59,778 nt of DNA from an uncultured Porphyromonadaceae bacterium. GTDB taxonomy: Bacteria; Bacteroidota; Bacteroidia; Bacteroidales; Muribaculaceae. Made by a program: the position numbers and the translations under genes. The notes beneath the pieces are model-generated. The model worked only from the letters and a program-made list of their open reading frames with translations. It was not told where the DNA came from and made no database searches. Each line of letters begins with the position of its first letter. Within the stretch, counting starts at the first letter, position 1. The stretch is taken from positions 1 through 59,778 of the forward strand of contig CABUIC010000016.1 in the NCBI GenBank assembly GCA_902491515.1. Direction: 5' to 3'. This document shows, one piece after another, positions 43,743 to 51,485 of this stretch.

Positions 43743-44348
43743 ATGAAAACCACCTTCTCCGCCATCGGCGGCTGGCTCTGGGCCCTCCTTGCCCCCGTTG
43801 CCCCCTGCGCCGCCCTCTGTTCCCTCCTCGTCCTCGTCGAGACCCTCTCAGCCTACGCCCGCAACCGCCGCCTCAGAGCATTGTCATCGAAAGCCCTTGA
43901 AAATCAATCTCCGAACTGTAGGGACGCACGGCCCGTGCGTCCTAATGACCCGCAAATTCCCGCCGCCGAGGCAAAGGACGCACGAGCCGTGCGTCCCTAC
44001 AATGAGGGTCCTACCTTGTCCGGAGGGCAGTTGAGTGGAATTCCGGACGAGGCCGCCGCTCCCCTCTCGCGCCTCCTCGCCGAGGCTGTCGCCACCCTCA
44101 CCCGCGTGCACATAGCCCTCATCGTCGCCGCCCTCCTCCGCACGGCCGTCCTCGACGGCGGCGACTTCCTCACCGTCGACGTCGTCCGCCTCACAGCCGG
44201 AGTAATATCCCTCTGGCAGATAGTCACAATCCTCGAAAACGAATCCATTGCCGTCCCCTCCGCTCGCCGCAAATTCCTCCTGACCCTCCGCCGATTCCTG
44301 ATAAAAAAGGCCAAAAACCTCGCAAACCCCGGAGGTAGCGCCCTGTAG
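43743..44348 (+). CDS. holin-like membrane protein with an in-frame REP insertion
   Basis: A 201-residue membrane protein from the ATG after the promoter. It has a hydrophobic N-terminus (GGWLWALLAPVAPCAALCSLLVLVETLSAY), and two further hydrophobic segments at about 120-165 (VHIALIVAALLRTAVL, VVRLTAGVISLWQIVTILEN). A basic C-terminus follows. The arrangement resembles small phage-holin-type proteins common in Bacteroidales, but I cannot name a family with certainty. Residues 59-87 are encoded by a complete 85-base REP-like composite (43917-44001), giving Arg/Pro-rich sequence (RDARPVRPN ... DARAVRPYN). Neighbouring residues, about 49-58 and 88-100, may also come from inserted intergenic-type DNA. 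The frame stays open across the insertion. Confidence 0.6.
   Translation: MKTTFSAIGGWLWALLAPVAPCAALCSLLVLVETLSAYARNRRLRALSSKALENQSPNCRDARPVRPNDPQIPAAEAKDARAVRPYNEGPTLSGGQLSGIPDEAAAPLSRLLAEAVATLTRVHIALIVAALLRTAVLDGGDFLTVDVVRLTAGVISLWQIVTILENESIAVPSARRKFLLTLRRFLIKKAKNLANPGGSAL
43917..44001. repeat. 85-base composite REP element (copy 2) inside a gene
   Basis: Same architecture and length as copies at 39300 and 49479; shares the string CGTGCGTCCTAATGACCCG with the latter. It lies wholly within the holin-like reading frame. Confidence 0.88.
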
Positions 44349-44408
44349 GGGCGCCACAAAGTTAGGCAGGGGTTTCAACCCCTGTACAACAATCCATTCC
44401 ATTCTAAA

Positions 44409-44440
44409 CCTCCCCCTCCCCGCTCGCGGGGAGGGGGAGG
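44409..44440. repeat. perfect 15-base-arm palindrome in convergent intergenic region
   Basis: Arms 44409-44423 and 44426-44440 (CCTCCCCCTCCCCGC and inverse) with a 2-base loop lie between the convergent ends of the holin-like and LptF/LptG genes (gap 44349-44572). The same gap has smaller hairpins GGGGTTTCAACCCC and GGGGTTGAACCCC. It also carries the string GCCGGAGGGCAGTT (44523-), echoed at 44022 inside the holin-like gene. Probably acts as a two-way terminator or another repeat family. No gene is seen in the gap. Confidence 0.6.
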
Positions 44441-44572
44441 GGGGGAGGTGCCCTCCGCAACACCGGGGTTGAACCCCCGGCCTACCTCCTTAAAACCCCT
44501 ACGGGCTTACCCCCCAGTCGGTTGCCGGAGGGCAGTTCTGTGGAGTCCCCTCCTGTCCTCCTGTTCTCCTGT

Positions 44573-45643
44573 CTAAACCTTAACCCCCCGCCAAAGCGCC
44601 ACCGCAATCAGCCCGTAGACGAAATTCGGAATCCACATCGCCACGAAAGCCGACGTCAGCCCAGAAATCGCAAAAGTCTGCGTGATAGTCATAAACAGAA
44701 TATACCCGAAAGAAAGCACAAGCCCAATCCCGATGTTAAGCCCCATGCCGTTCTTCACCTTCCGCACCGACAGCGTCATCCCTATAATAGTCAGGATGAA
44801 AGCCGCCGCCGTCATCGCATACCGCCGCTCGCGCTCCACCTCGAAGCTCTGGATGTTCGCCACACCCCGCTCCTTCTGCCGCGATATGTACTCCGAGAGT
44901 TCCGGAGAGGTCATCTTCTCGTGGTCGTTGGACGCTATCAGGAAGTCGCGCGGCTCGAAGGGGATAATCGTGTCGAGCCGCCGCCCGCGCTCTATCTCCT
45001 CGCGCGCGTCGTTGAAATCCCTTATCACATAATCCACCACCTGCCATGAATAGAGAGTGTCCCAGTAGATTGTCTGCGCCGTCAGGCGCGAGCGCAGACG
45101 CTTGTCCTCGTCGAAGCGCTCGAGAGAGAAGCGGTAGCCCGTCTTCGACGCCGCGTCGTAGCGCGAGATGTACGCTATCTCCCCCGGAGCGACCATCAGC
45201 ATTATGTTCGAGCCGTATTCTATGCTCTTGTTCTTCACATACTTGTTCGTGTACTCTATGCGCTTCGCATTGGCCGGAGGTATCACGTAGGCCGACAGCA
45301 GAAAGCTCGCCAGGGCGATCACCCCCGCCGAAATCATGTAGGGCCGCATAAGCCTCCGGAAGCTCATCCCCGTCGAGAACATCGCGATGAACTCGCTGTT
45401 GCCCGCGAGCTTCGAGGTGAAGAATATCACCGCTATGAACGTGAACAGCGGCGAGAACTGGTTCGCGAAGTATGGCAGGAAGTTGATGAAATAGTCGACT
45501 ATCGTCTCCTTCAGCGGTGCCTTCAGAAACGAATCCAGCTTCTCGTTGACATCGAACATCACGACAATAGCCAGCAGCAGCAATATCGCGAAAACATAAG
45601 TCCCCAGGAAATTCCGGATAATATATTTGTCAAGAATCTTCAC
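44573..45643 (-). CDS. LptF/LptG-family LPS export permease
   Basis: A 356-residue inner-membrane protein of the YjgP/YjgQ family with six predicted helices: three N-terminal (about 12-35, 55-80, 100-122) and three C-terminal (about 275-355). A periplasmic beta-jellyroll lies between them. The opening MKILDKYIIRNFLGTY and the loop FSTGMSFRRLMRPY are typical. LptF and LptG form the permease that extracts LPS from the inner membrane with LptB. I cannot say which of the two this is; Bacteroidetes often carry it near tgt, as here. It is preceded by a 9-base-period AT repeat array 12 bases ahead of its start. Confidence 0.93.
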   Translation of the reverse strand: MKILDKYIIRNFLGTYVFAILLLLAIVVMFDVNEKLDSFLKAPLKETIVDYFINFLPYFANQFSPLFTFIAVIFFTSKLAGNSEFIAMFSTGMSFRRLMRPYMISAGVIALASFLLSAYVIPPANAKRIEYTNKYVKNKSIEYGSNIMLMVAPGEIAYISRYDAASKTGYRFSLERFDEDKRLRSRLTAQTIYWDTLYSWQVVDYVIRDFNDAREEIERGRRLDTIIPFEPRDFLIASNDHEKMTSPELSEYISRQKERGVANIQSFEVERERRYAMTAAAFILTIIGMTLSVRKVKNGMGLNIGIGLVLSFGYILFMTITQTFAISGLTSAFVAMWIPNFVYGLIAVALWRGVKV

Positions 45644-45654
45644 GCCTTCGATTA

Positions 45655-45708
45655 TATAATTCTTATAAATCTTATAATTCTTATAAATCTTATAAATCTT
45701 ATACTCTC
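45655..45708. repeat. six-unit 9-base AT-rich tandem array
   Basis: Plus-strand units TATAATTCT, TATAAATCT, TATAATTCT, TATAAATCT, TATAAATCT and TATACTCTC fill the space between tgt and the LptF/LptG start. A shorter version is at 51375-51396 ahead of oxc. Confidence 0.85.
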
Positions 45709-45717
45709 ATGAAAAAC

Positions 45718-46848
45718 TCAAAGCCTTCTCATCGTGCGCTCAACCATTTCCGCTTTCCAAGAAGAAAAATCCCCCGCAAGGATATGCTTCCGCGCCTCCC
45801 CGACAAGCCACAGATAGAACGCCAGATTATGGATCGATGCTATCTGGAGGCCCAGAAGTTCGTTGGCGGCGAACAGATGCCGCACGTAAGCCTTCGAGTA
45901 AAACCTGTCGACAAACGCCGGGCCGTCGGCCTGAAGTGGCGTGAAGTCGTGCGCCCACTTGGCGTTGCGCATGTTCATGGTCCCGTCGGGAGTGAACAGC
46001 ATGCCGTTCCGGCCGTTGCGCGTCGGCATCACGCAGTCCATCATGTCTACGCCGCGGTCTATGGCCTCCAGGATATTCGCCGGCGTGCCTACGCCCATAA
46101 GGTAGCGCGGTCGGTCGGCGGGAAGAATCTCGTTAACCACCTCGATCATCTCGTACATCTTCTCCGCCGGTTCCCCGACGGCCAGACCGCCGATGGCGTT
46201 GCCGTCAGCCCCGAGCCCTGCCACAAAGCGGGCGCTCTCGCGCCGAAGCTCAGGATAGGTACACCCCTGAACTATCGGAAAAAAGCTCTGCGTGTGGCCG
46301 TAAAGTGGCTCCGTCGACTGGAAGTGGCGCCAGCCGCGGTCGAGCCAGCGCAGCGTCAGGTCAAGACTCTTCCGCGCGTAGCCGAAGTCGCTCGTCCCAG
46401 GAGGACATTCGTCAAGCGCCATCATGATATCCGAGCCTATGGTCCGCTGGATATCCACGACGCTCTCCGGTGTGAAAAGATGCTTCGAGCCGTCGATGTG
46501 GCTCCGGAAATGCGCTCCCTCCTCCGTAAGCTTCCGCTGGCCCGAGAGAGAGAACACCTGGAAGCCGCCCGAGTCAGTGAGGATAGGCTTCGACCAGCCG
46601 TTGAACTTGTGCAGCCCCCCGGCCTCGCGGATAATCTCCATTCCGGGACGCAGATAGAGGTGGTAAGTGTTGCCGAGGATAATCTGGGCTTTCACCTCCT
46701 CCTCCAGTTCCCGCGTGTGCACGCCCTTCACGCTCCCGCAGGTCCCCACGGGCATGAAAATAGGGGTTTCGATTTCGCCGTGGTCGGTAAAAATCCGCCC
46801 CGCGCGGGCCCCGCTGTCGCTAAGTGTCTTCTCGAGTCTGAATTTCAT
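45718..46848 (-). CDS. tgt: queuine/preQ1 tRNA-ribosyltransferase Tgt
   Basis: A 376-residue TGT that exchanges guanine 34 for a queuosine precursor in tRNAs with GUN anticodons. I start at ATG 46848 (MKFRLEKTLSDSGARAG); an in-frame TTG 12 bases upstream is not needed. The catalytic residues are in place: general base Asp92 in TDSGGFQVFS and nucleophile Asp271 in MMDCVMPTRNGRNG. The segment where most bacterial TGTs carry the zinc-binding CxCxxC (about 305-316) reads QADGPAFVDRFY and has no cysteine. The following conserved YVRHL is present. The zinc site therefore seems lost or replaced, perhaps clade-wide. Confidence 0.95.
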   Translation of the reverse strand: MKFRLEKTLSDSGARAGRIFTDHGEIETPIFMPVGTCGSVKGVHTRELEEEVKAQIILGNTYHLYLRPGMEIIREAGGLHKFNGWSKPILTDSGGFQVFSLSGQRKLTEEGAHFRSHIDGSKHLFTPESVVDIQRTIGSDIMMALDECPPGTSDFGYARKSLDLTLRWLDRGWRHFQSTEPLYGHTQSFFPIVQGCTYPELRRESARFVAGLGADGNAIGGLAVGEPAEKMYEMIEVVNEILPADRPRYLMGVGTPANILEAIDRGVDMMDCVMPTRNGRNGMLFTPDGTMNMRNAKWAHDFTPLQADGPAFVDRFYSKAYVRHLFAANELLGLQIASIHNLAFYLWLVGEARKHILAGDFSSWKAEMVERTMRRL

Positions 46849-46864
46849 AACAATAATCAAATAA

Positions 46865-47060
46865 TCCGCCTCCGCAAAACGCGCCTCGGGAAAAAATCCC
46901 CGCCGCGCCCCGGCGAATTGTAGGGACGCACGGCCCGTGCGTCCTCCACGGCGTCAAATGCCCGCGTTGCGGGAAAAAATGTCCGCCCCGCGAGGGATAT
47001 GGAGCGCCGGTTTCCAACCGCCGACCCGTTGTCAACAGCCACGCGTCGCGGGCAAAAATG
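46865..47060. repeat. repeat unit 1 of a 196-base tandem duplication (with REP half at 46919)
   Basis: Aligns by eye to 47061-47182, sharing AATCCCCGCCGCG, the REP left half (46919-46943), GGCGTCAAATGCCCGCGTTG and AAAAAATGTCCGCC, with few differences. The later part of this unit (GGATATGGAGCGCCGG...) is unique. Confidence 0.7.
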
Positions 47061-47211
47061 TCCGCCCCACAAAACGCCCCGCCGGAAAAATCCCCGCCGC
47101 GTCCAGGCGAATTGTAGGGACGCACGGCCCGTGCGTCCTCCCCGGCGTCAAATGCCCGCGTTGCGGGAAAAAATGTCCGCCTGGGCGGACGCGCCATGGC
47201 GCGTCCCTACT
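47061..47211. repeat. repeat unit 2, ending in a mixed-core composite REP (47113-47211)
   Basis: Starts as unit 1, then from 47113 forms a composite whose left half has the GCACG core and whose right half (to 47211) is of the GCGCCATGGCGC type ending in CCCTACT. This joins the two core classes in one element. Confidence 0.75.
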
Positions 47212-47304
47212 GCGTAAGCGGTAAAAGCCCGTCGCGCTGGAAGCACCCCGTAGGGGTGCCACGGATGGGTCCGACGGGTCCGAACCTCCGAAAGCCCGGG
47301 AAGC

Positions 47305-48216
47305 TCAGAAAAGCTTCCCGTCGGGGTAAAGCCCTTTCTTATGCTGCTCCGCGAGCTTGTCGACTACGTCCTGACGGTCCTCGGGATAGGTCACGCCGAA
47401 CCACTTCGACGTCGTGTCGAGCACATCCACCGTAGCCTCCCCGCCCTTGATGAGCGTGTCGATGCACGACGGAATGTAAAACTCGCTCTTGGGAACATTG
47501 ATCTTCTCGTCGAGGAAACGGCGGAACTCACGTTCGCTGTAGTCGAAATAGTCGGGTGTGAAGCCCCAGAGATTCATGCTCACGGGCGTTTCGGGCGCAA
47601 GTGTGCACTCCTTGCCCGACTCGTCGGTGAAGACGATGCTGTGGTCCGGGGCGTACGAGATTGCCGTGCGCTCCACTACGTCCGTAAGCTTTCCGTCCTT
47701 CGTCGAGCACACGCCGCGGCTCACAGAGCCGTTCTCGGTCATCGTGTTGCCCACGCGGAAGCCTACCATCGCATACTTGCCCTTGTCCTTCGCCGGATCG
47801 AGGGCCGACAGGAACTTGCCCATCACCGCGAAGGCGTCGGGACCGTAGTAGTCGTCGGCGTTGATGACGGCAAACGGCTCCTTGATGGCCTCGCGGCCCA
47901 TCATCACGGCATGGTTCGTGCCCCAGGGCTTTGTGCGGTCAGCAGGGCAGGTGTAGCCCTCGGGAAGGTTGTCGATGCTCTGGAAAACAAGCTCCACGGG
48001 CACGTGGCCCTCGTACTTCGAGAGAATCTTTTCCCTGAACTGGTCCTCGAAATCCTTGCGGATTACGAACACTATTTTACCGAATCCCGCGCGCAGGGCG
48101 TCGTAAATCGAGTAGTCCATGATTGTCTGCCCCTGGGGCCCCAGGCCGTCGAGCTGCTTGAGGCCGCCGTAACGGCTCCCCATGCCCGCTGCAAGTACAA
48201 ATAATGTAGGTTTCAT
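47305..48216 (-). CDS. sugar-phosphate nucleotidyltransferase family protein
   Basis: A 303-residue protein of the NTP-transferase family (GalU/RmlA/GlmU fold). The activating-nucleotide motif reads LAAGMGSRYGGLKQLDGLG (residues 8-26), and the metal/sugar-site segment is AVINADDYYGPDAF. PWGTNHAVMMG matches the G-T-(A/G)-x-A helix. Family members make NDP-sugars from NTP and sugar 1-phosphate for cell-envelope polysaccharides. Which sugar is used cannot be told. The gene stands alone with a -7 box upstream. A stem or terminator after the stop is not obvious before the REP cluster. Confidence 0.9.
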   Translation of the reverse strand: MKPTLFVLAAGMGSRYGGLKQLDGLGPQGQTIMDYSIYDALRAGFGKIVFVIRKDFEDQFREKILSKYEGHVPVELVFQSIDNLPEGYTCPADRTKPWGTNHAVMMGREAIKEPFAVINADDYYGPDAFAVMGKFLSALDPAKDKGKYAMVGFRVGNTMTENGSVSRGVCSTKDGKLTDVVERTAISYAPDHSIVFTDESGKECTLAPETPVSMNLWGFTPDYFDYSEREFRRFLDEKINVPKSEFYIPSCIDTLIKGGEATVDVLDTTSKWFGVTYPEDRQDVVDKLAEQHKKGLYPDGKLF

Positions 48217-48253
48217 TTCTTGTAAGGGTTAATGGATTTGCGGATGGCAAGCG

Positions 48254-48261
48254 CAAAGTTA
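48254..48261 (-). promoter_or_regulatory. -7 box of the nucleotidyltransferase gene
   Basis: The minus strand reads TAACTTTG 37 bases ahead of the start. A TTTG lies only 12 bases upstream, too close for a standard -33 box. Confidence 0.5.
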
Positions 48262-48354
48262 CTAATTTTTTTCCAAATCCCCCGCCCCCGCACCCCCAAA
48301 TCTCCTAAAAATCCCCATAACCCCCTGCCGCAATCCGGAAAAATTACCGTCAAC

Positions 48355-48384
48355 GGGGCGGACGCGCCATGTCGCGTCCCTACA
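48355..48384. repeat. REP-like unit, GCGCCATG core
   Basis: Reads GGGGCGGACGCGCCATGTCG then CGTCCCTACA, one core mismatch. Same orientation and flank GGGGCGGACGCGCC as the unit at 56526. Confidence 0.8.
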
Positions 48385-48404
48385 ATATTCTTGACTATTA
48401 ATAA

Positions 48405-48439
48405 AATAAAAAATCCCGACCCTTTGAGGGGGTCGGGAT
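48405..48439 (-). terminator. strong intrinsic terminator after the AEC transporter
   Basis: Perfect 10-base arms ATCCCGACCC (48413-48422) and inverse (48430-48439) are followed on the minus strand by TTTTTTATTTT. The stem starts about 20 bases beyond the stop codon. Confidence 0.93.
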
Positions 48440-48459
48440 AATGAGGGAGTGAGCTGCCG

Positions 48460-49431
48460 TCAGAAGGCCGTCAGACACATGTCGGTGATCCATAGCCACA
48501 GCGGGCAGAAGCCGATGAAGAGGATGACCGAGAGCGTCAGCGACGAGGTGCCCGTCGCTACGTAAGTATTGTACTCGTCGGCGATGATGATGCCCGAGAA
48601 GGCCGGGGGAAGGGCGCAGGCCACGATGAGCATCTTCAGGTTCGTCGGGTCCATGTGGGCCAGAAGGCCGAGAACGAGAACCACTGCCGGCATTACGACC
48701 ATCTTCATGATCGAGCCGAGGACAACCTGCCAGTTGACCGTGAATTTGATGGCGGCGAGGGTGATACCTGCCGAGAATACGGCCATGGAGGCGTTGGCCT
48801 TGGCCATGAGGTCAAACGAGGGGCTCGCCCAGGCCGGCCATTTCAGTCCGCAGACCACGAGCACCACCGCAAGGATGGGCGCCCAGGCAACGGGCTGCGC
48901 AAGAGCGTGGAGCACCGGCTTCCACGCGCTCTCCTTCTTTGCTGAGCCGGGGGCCTGCTTCTCCAGCGAGGCGTTCATCAGCGAGAGGCCGACGGGGATG
49001 CCGATGGCGTTGACTACGATGCCTACGATGGCGACGACGAGGGCAACAGCCGGGGTGGTGCCGAAGATTGGCTCAAGCACCGCGAAGCCGAGGAAGCCGA
49101 TGGTCGGCGAGCCAGAGATCAGGGCCGAGACGGCGGCGTCGGCCCCGGTGTTCTTCTTGAACAGCCGGAACACGAAGTATACGAGCATGAAGCAGGCCAT
49201 GATGCCGACGGTCGATATGATTGTCAGCTTGATGTCCTTCACGAGGTCCTCGCGGGTGGCCTGCACGATGGATACGAACAACGCGGCGGGAAGAGCGTAG
49301 TCAAGCACCACCTTGTTGAACTTCTTGGCGTCATCGCCGGAGAAGATGCCCTTCTTGCCGGAAATGTAGCCCGCCAGCATCACGACCAATATAGGGACGA
49401 TGGCATATAGCAAAACTTGGGATAGATTCAT
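48460..49431 (-). CDS. AEC-family transporter of the oxalate cluster
   Basis: A 323-residue membrane protein with about ten predicted helices in two halves, of the auxin-efflux-carrier/bile-acid-type fold. Start MNLSQVLLYAIVPILVVMLAGY is used; the longer upstream frame runs through REP sequence. Family features are GYISGKKGIFSGDDAKKFNKVVLDYALPA in the N-terminal part (shown here in two overlapping pieces of the usual pattern) and CALPPAFSGIIIADEYN near the C-terminus. AEC members carry dicarboxylates such as malate and malonate. In E. coli the AEC protein YfdV is encoded with frc and oxc homologues. By the same context this protein is inferred to move oxalate or formate. Confidence 0.88.
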   Translation of the reverse strand: MNLSQVLLYAIVPILVVMLAGYISGKKGIFSGDDAKKFNKVVLDYALPAALFVSIVQATREDLVKDIKLTIISTVGIMACFMLVYFVFRLFKKNTGADAAVSALISGSPTIGFLGFAVLEPIFGTTPAVALVVAIVGIVVNAIGIPVGLSLMNASLEKQAPGSAKKESAWKPVLHALAQPVAWAPILAVVLVVCGLKWPAWASPSFDLMAKANASMAVFSAGITLAAIKFTVNWQVVLGSIMKMVVMPAVVLVLGLLAHMDPTNLKMLIVACALPPAFSGIIIADEYNTYVATGTSSLTLSVILFIGFCPLWLWITDMCLTAF

Positions 49432-49478
49432 GATTTTATGAAATTTAGAAGGTTTTTTTAATTTAGAGTTTATCGAAT

Positions 49479-49563
49479 TGTAGGGACGCACGGCCCGTGC
49501 GTCCTAATGACCCGTCGGGGTTCCGTCTCCGGGAAAAGGACGCACGGCCCGTGCGTCCCTACA
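49479..49563. repeat. 85-base composite REP element (copy 3)
   Basis: Left half TGTAGGGACGCACGGCCCGT, then CGTCCTAATGACCCG, middle, then AAGGACGCACGGCCCGTGCG and CCCTACA. Placed between oxc and the AEC transporter gene. Confidence 0.88.
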
Positions 49564-49579
49564 ATTCGGGCCTAAATTT

Positions 49580-51325
49580 TTACACGGTGTAGTCGATGAG
49601 CGGGGCCGGGTTGAGGTAGCCGATGTGGCCCGACTCCTTGCCCGAGTCGTCGGCGAGCTGCACGTTGATGAGCGTAGGCTTCATCGAGGCGATGGAGGCC
49701 GTCAGGGCCGCGGTAAGCTCCTCGGGAGTGGACACGTAGTAGGAGTCAGCGCCGAAGGCCTCGCCGATTTTGTCGTAGCGGGCGTTGATGTCGAGGGTCG
49801 TGGGAGCCACTCCCTTCGGGTCGCCCGGGTCGACGCCTATGCCGTTGTAGATGCCGCCGTTGTTGAACACAACCACAGTACAAGGCAGCTTGAAGCGGCA
49901 GATGGTCGAGAAGTCCATGCCGGAGAAGCCGAAGGCCGAGTCGCCCTCGATGGCCACGACGCTCTTGCCCGTGGCCACGGCGGCGCCGACGGTCGAGCCC
50001 ATGCCCATGCCCATGATGGCCCAGGTGGCGCAGTCCACGCGGTGGCGAGGGAGGGCCATGTCTACGGTGTCGCGCGTGTCGTCGAGGGTATTGGCCCCCT
50101 CGTTTACGAGGATTACGTCCGGATTGGCCTCAAGAATGGGCTTGATGGCGCCGAGGGCCGTCCAGTGGGTCATCGGGCGCGCCGTGGCGGCGGCTGTCAG
50201 ACGGGCGGCGAACTTGGCGTTCTTTTCCTTGGTCTCGGCCTGAAGCGAGGAAACCCATGTCGGGTCGGCGCTCATCTTGCGGGTCTTCAGGGCCGCGAGC
50301 AGGGCGTCGAGCGATAGACCCATATCGCCTACGACGGGTGCGGCTATAGGCACGTTGCGGTCGATTTCCGTGGGCTCCACGTCGAGCTGAACGAACTTCG
50401 TGGCCGGATTCCATTTCCCGCGCCCGAAGGAAAGCATCCAGTTGATGCGCGCGCCGATGACGATTACCACGTCGGCCTCCTTCATGATGGTCGAGCGGCA
50501 GGAGAGGGCGCTCAGCGGGCCGGCGTCGGGCATCAGGCCCTTGGCCATGCTCATGGAGAGGTAGGGGAGATTGTAGGTCTCGACGAGGGCCTTGATTTTG
50601 TCGTCGACCTGCGAGTAGGCGGCGCCCTTGCCGAGGAGGATGGCCGGACGCCTGGCGCCGGCGATGAGGTCGGCGGCGCGGCTGACGGCCTCGGTGTTCG
50701 GCGCGGTGGCCGTCACGAGGTCCACGGGGGTGTAGTAGAGCTTCTCGGCCTCTGTGGCGTCCATGATTTCGGCCAGGGCGGGGGTGGTCATGTCGATGTA
50801 CACGCCGCCGGGACGGCCGCTGACGGCCGCGCGGTAGGCGCGGGCCACGGCCGAGGGGATGTCCTTGGCGTGGGAGCAGCGGAAGACGGCCTTGACAAGG
50901 GGCTTGGCCGTGTTGAGCTGGTCGAGCTGTTCGTAGGTGCCCATGTTCATGTCGACCATTGTGGGGTCAGAGGCGCCCGAAATCTGAATCATCGGGTAGC
51001 AGTTCACGGTGGCGTTGGCCGTGGCCGTGAGGCCGTTCATGAAGCCGAGCGACGAGACGGTGAGGAGCACGCCGGGCTTCTTGGTGAGGTAGCCGTGGGT
51101 GGCGGCGGCCATGCCTGCCTGCTGCTCGAAGCGGAAGCCGTAGAAGCGCATTCCGATTTTCTGCATGGCGTATGCCACTTCGGTCACGGGAATGCCCACG
51201 AGGCCGTAGACGTCGTCGAGGCCCAGGCGGTGGAGGCTCTGGGCGAGGATATACATGCCTGTCACCTGTTCGGGAAACTTGGGAGCGGTGGCTCCGGCGG
51301 CAAGGCTGGGGTTAGTTGTAGCCAT
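49580..51325 (-). CDS. oxc: oxalyl-CoA decarboxylase
   Basis: A 581-residue thiamine-diphosphate enzyme that converts oxalyl-CoA to formyl-CoA and CO2. The catalytic glutamate of the PYR domain is Glu67 in FRFEQQAG. The ThDP/Mg motif of the C-terminal domain is EGDSAFGFSGMDFSTICRF followed by VVFNNGGIYNG. These, with the ending ESGHIGYLNPAP, closely resemble Oxalobacter formigenes Oxc as I remember it, and distinguish it from other ThDP enzymes such as acetolactate synthase. Length is near the 568 of that enzyme. It lies downstream of frc, separated by 185 bases that include a terminator-like hairpin and a 9-base repeat. Confidence 0.94.
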   Translation of the reverse strand: MATTNPSLAAGATAPKFPEQVTGMYILAQSLHRLGLDDVYGLVGIPVTEVAYAMQKIGMRFYGFRFEQQAGMAAATHGYLTKKPGVLLTVSSLGFMNGLTATANATVNCYPMIQISGASDPTMVDMNMGTYEQLDQLNTAKPLVKAVFRCSHAKDIPSAVARAYRAAVSGRPGGVYIDMTTPALAEIMDATEAEKLYYTPVDLVTATAPNTEAVSRAADLIAGARRPAILLGKGAAYSQVDDKIKALVETYNLPYLSMSMAKGLMPDAGPLSALSCRSTIMKEADVVIVIGARINWMLSFGRGKWNPATKFVQLDVEPTEIDRNVPIAAPVVGDMGLSLDALLAALKTRKMSADPTWVSSLQAETKEKNAKFAARLTAAATARPMTHWTALGAIKPILEANPDVILVNEGANTLDDTRDTVDMALPRHRVDCATWAIMGMGMGSTVGAAVATGKSVVAIEGDSAFGFSGMDFSTICRFKLPCTVVVFNNGGIYNGIGVDPGDPKGVAPTTLDINARYDKIGEAFGADSYYVSTPEELTAALTASIASMKPTLINVQLADDSGKESGHIGYLNPAPLIDYTV

Positions 51326-51371
51326 AGTCTTTGAGGTGTTTCTGAGGGCCGGGAAGGCCCTGCTGTAGGAA

Positions 51372-51396
51372 TCTTATAATTCTTATAAATCTTATA
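51372..51396. repeat. short 9-base AT-rich tandem array upstream of oxc
   Basis: Units TATAATTCT and TATAAATCT plus a partial third, identical in sequence to units of the array at 45655-45708. Lies 47 bases ahead of the oxc start. Confidence 0.7.
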
Positions 51397-51437
51397 CCCG
51401 GAGGGGCGCCAAAGGGCGCTGATAAGGCAGCGGGTTT

Positions 51438-51485
51438 TTAAAATGCGGCGGAGCGCCGCGGCCTGGCGGCTTTGCGGCGCTCCGC
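51438..51485 (-). terminator. hairpin between frc and oxc
   Basis: Perfect 12-base arms GCGGAGCGCCGC (51448-51459) and inverse (51474-51485), followed on the minus strand by CGCATTTTAAAAACC. It could lower oxc expression relative to frc or mark a separate oxc promoter; no consensus oxc promoter is visible. Confidence 0.6.

Larger units (their letters stand above)
46849..47304. other. 456-base intergenic region made of duplicated REP-bearing DNA
   Basis: No gene is supported; short frames here are translations of repeats. The region holds two copies of a segment of about 120 bases starting 196 bases apart (46865-46987 and 47061-47182). Each contains a REP half and the string GCGTTGCGGGAAAAAATGTCC. 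A third partial copy of that string is near 47046-47066. The second copy ends in a GCGCCATGGCGC-core unit. Confidence 0.7.

Noticed and set aside
46820..47262. Several short frames between tgt and the nucleotidyltransferase gene
   Set aside because: They are translations of REP-like DNA; peptides such as DARAVRPYN and THGPCVPT recur wherever the repeat occurs, in any frame.
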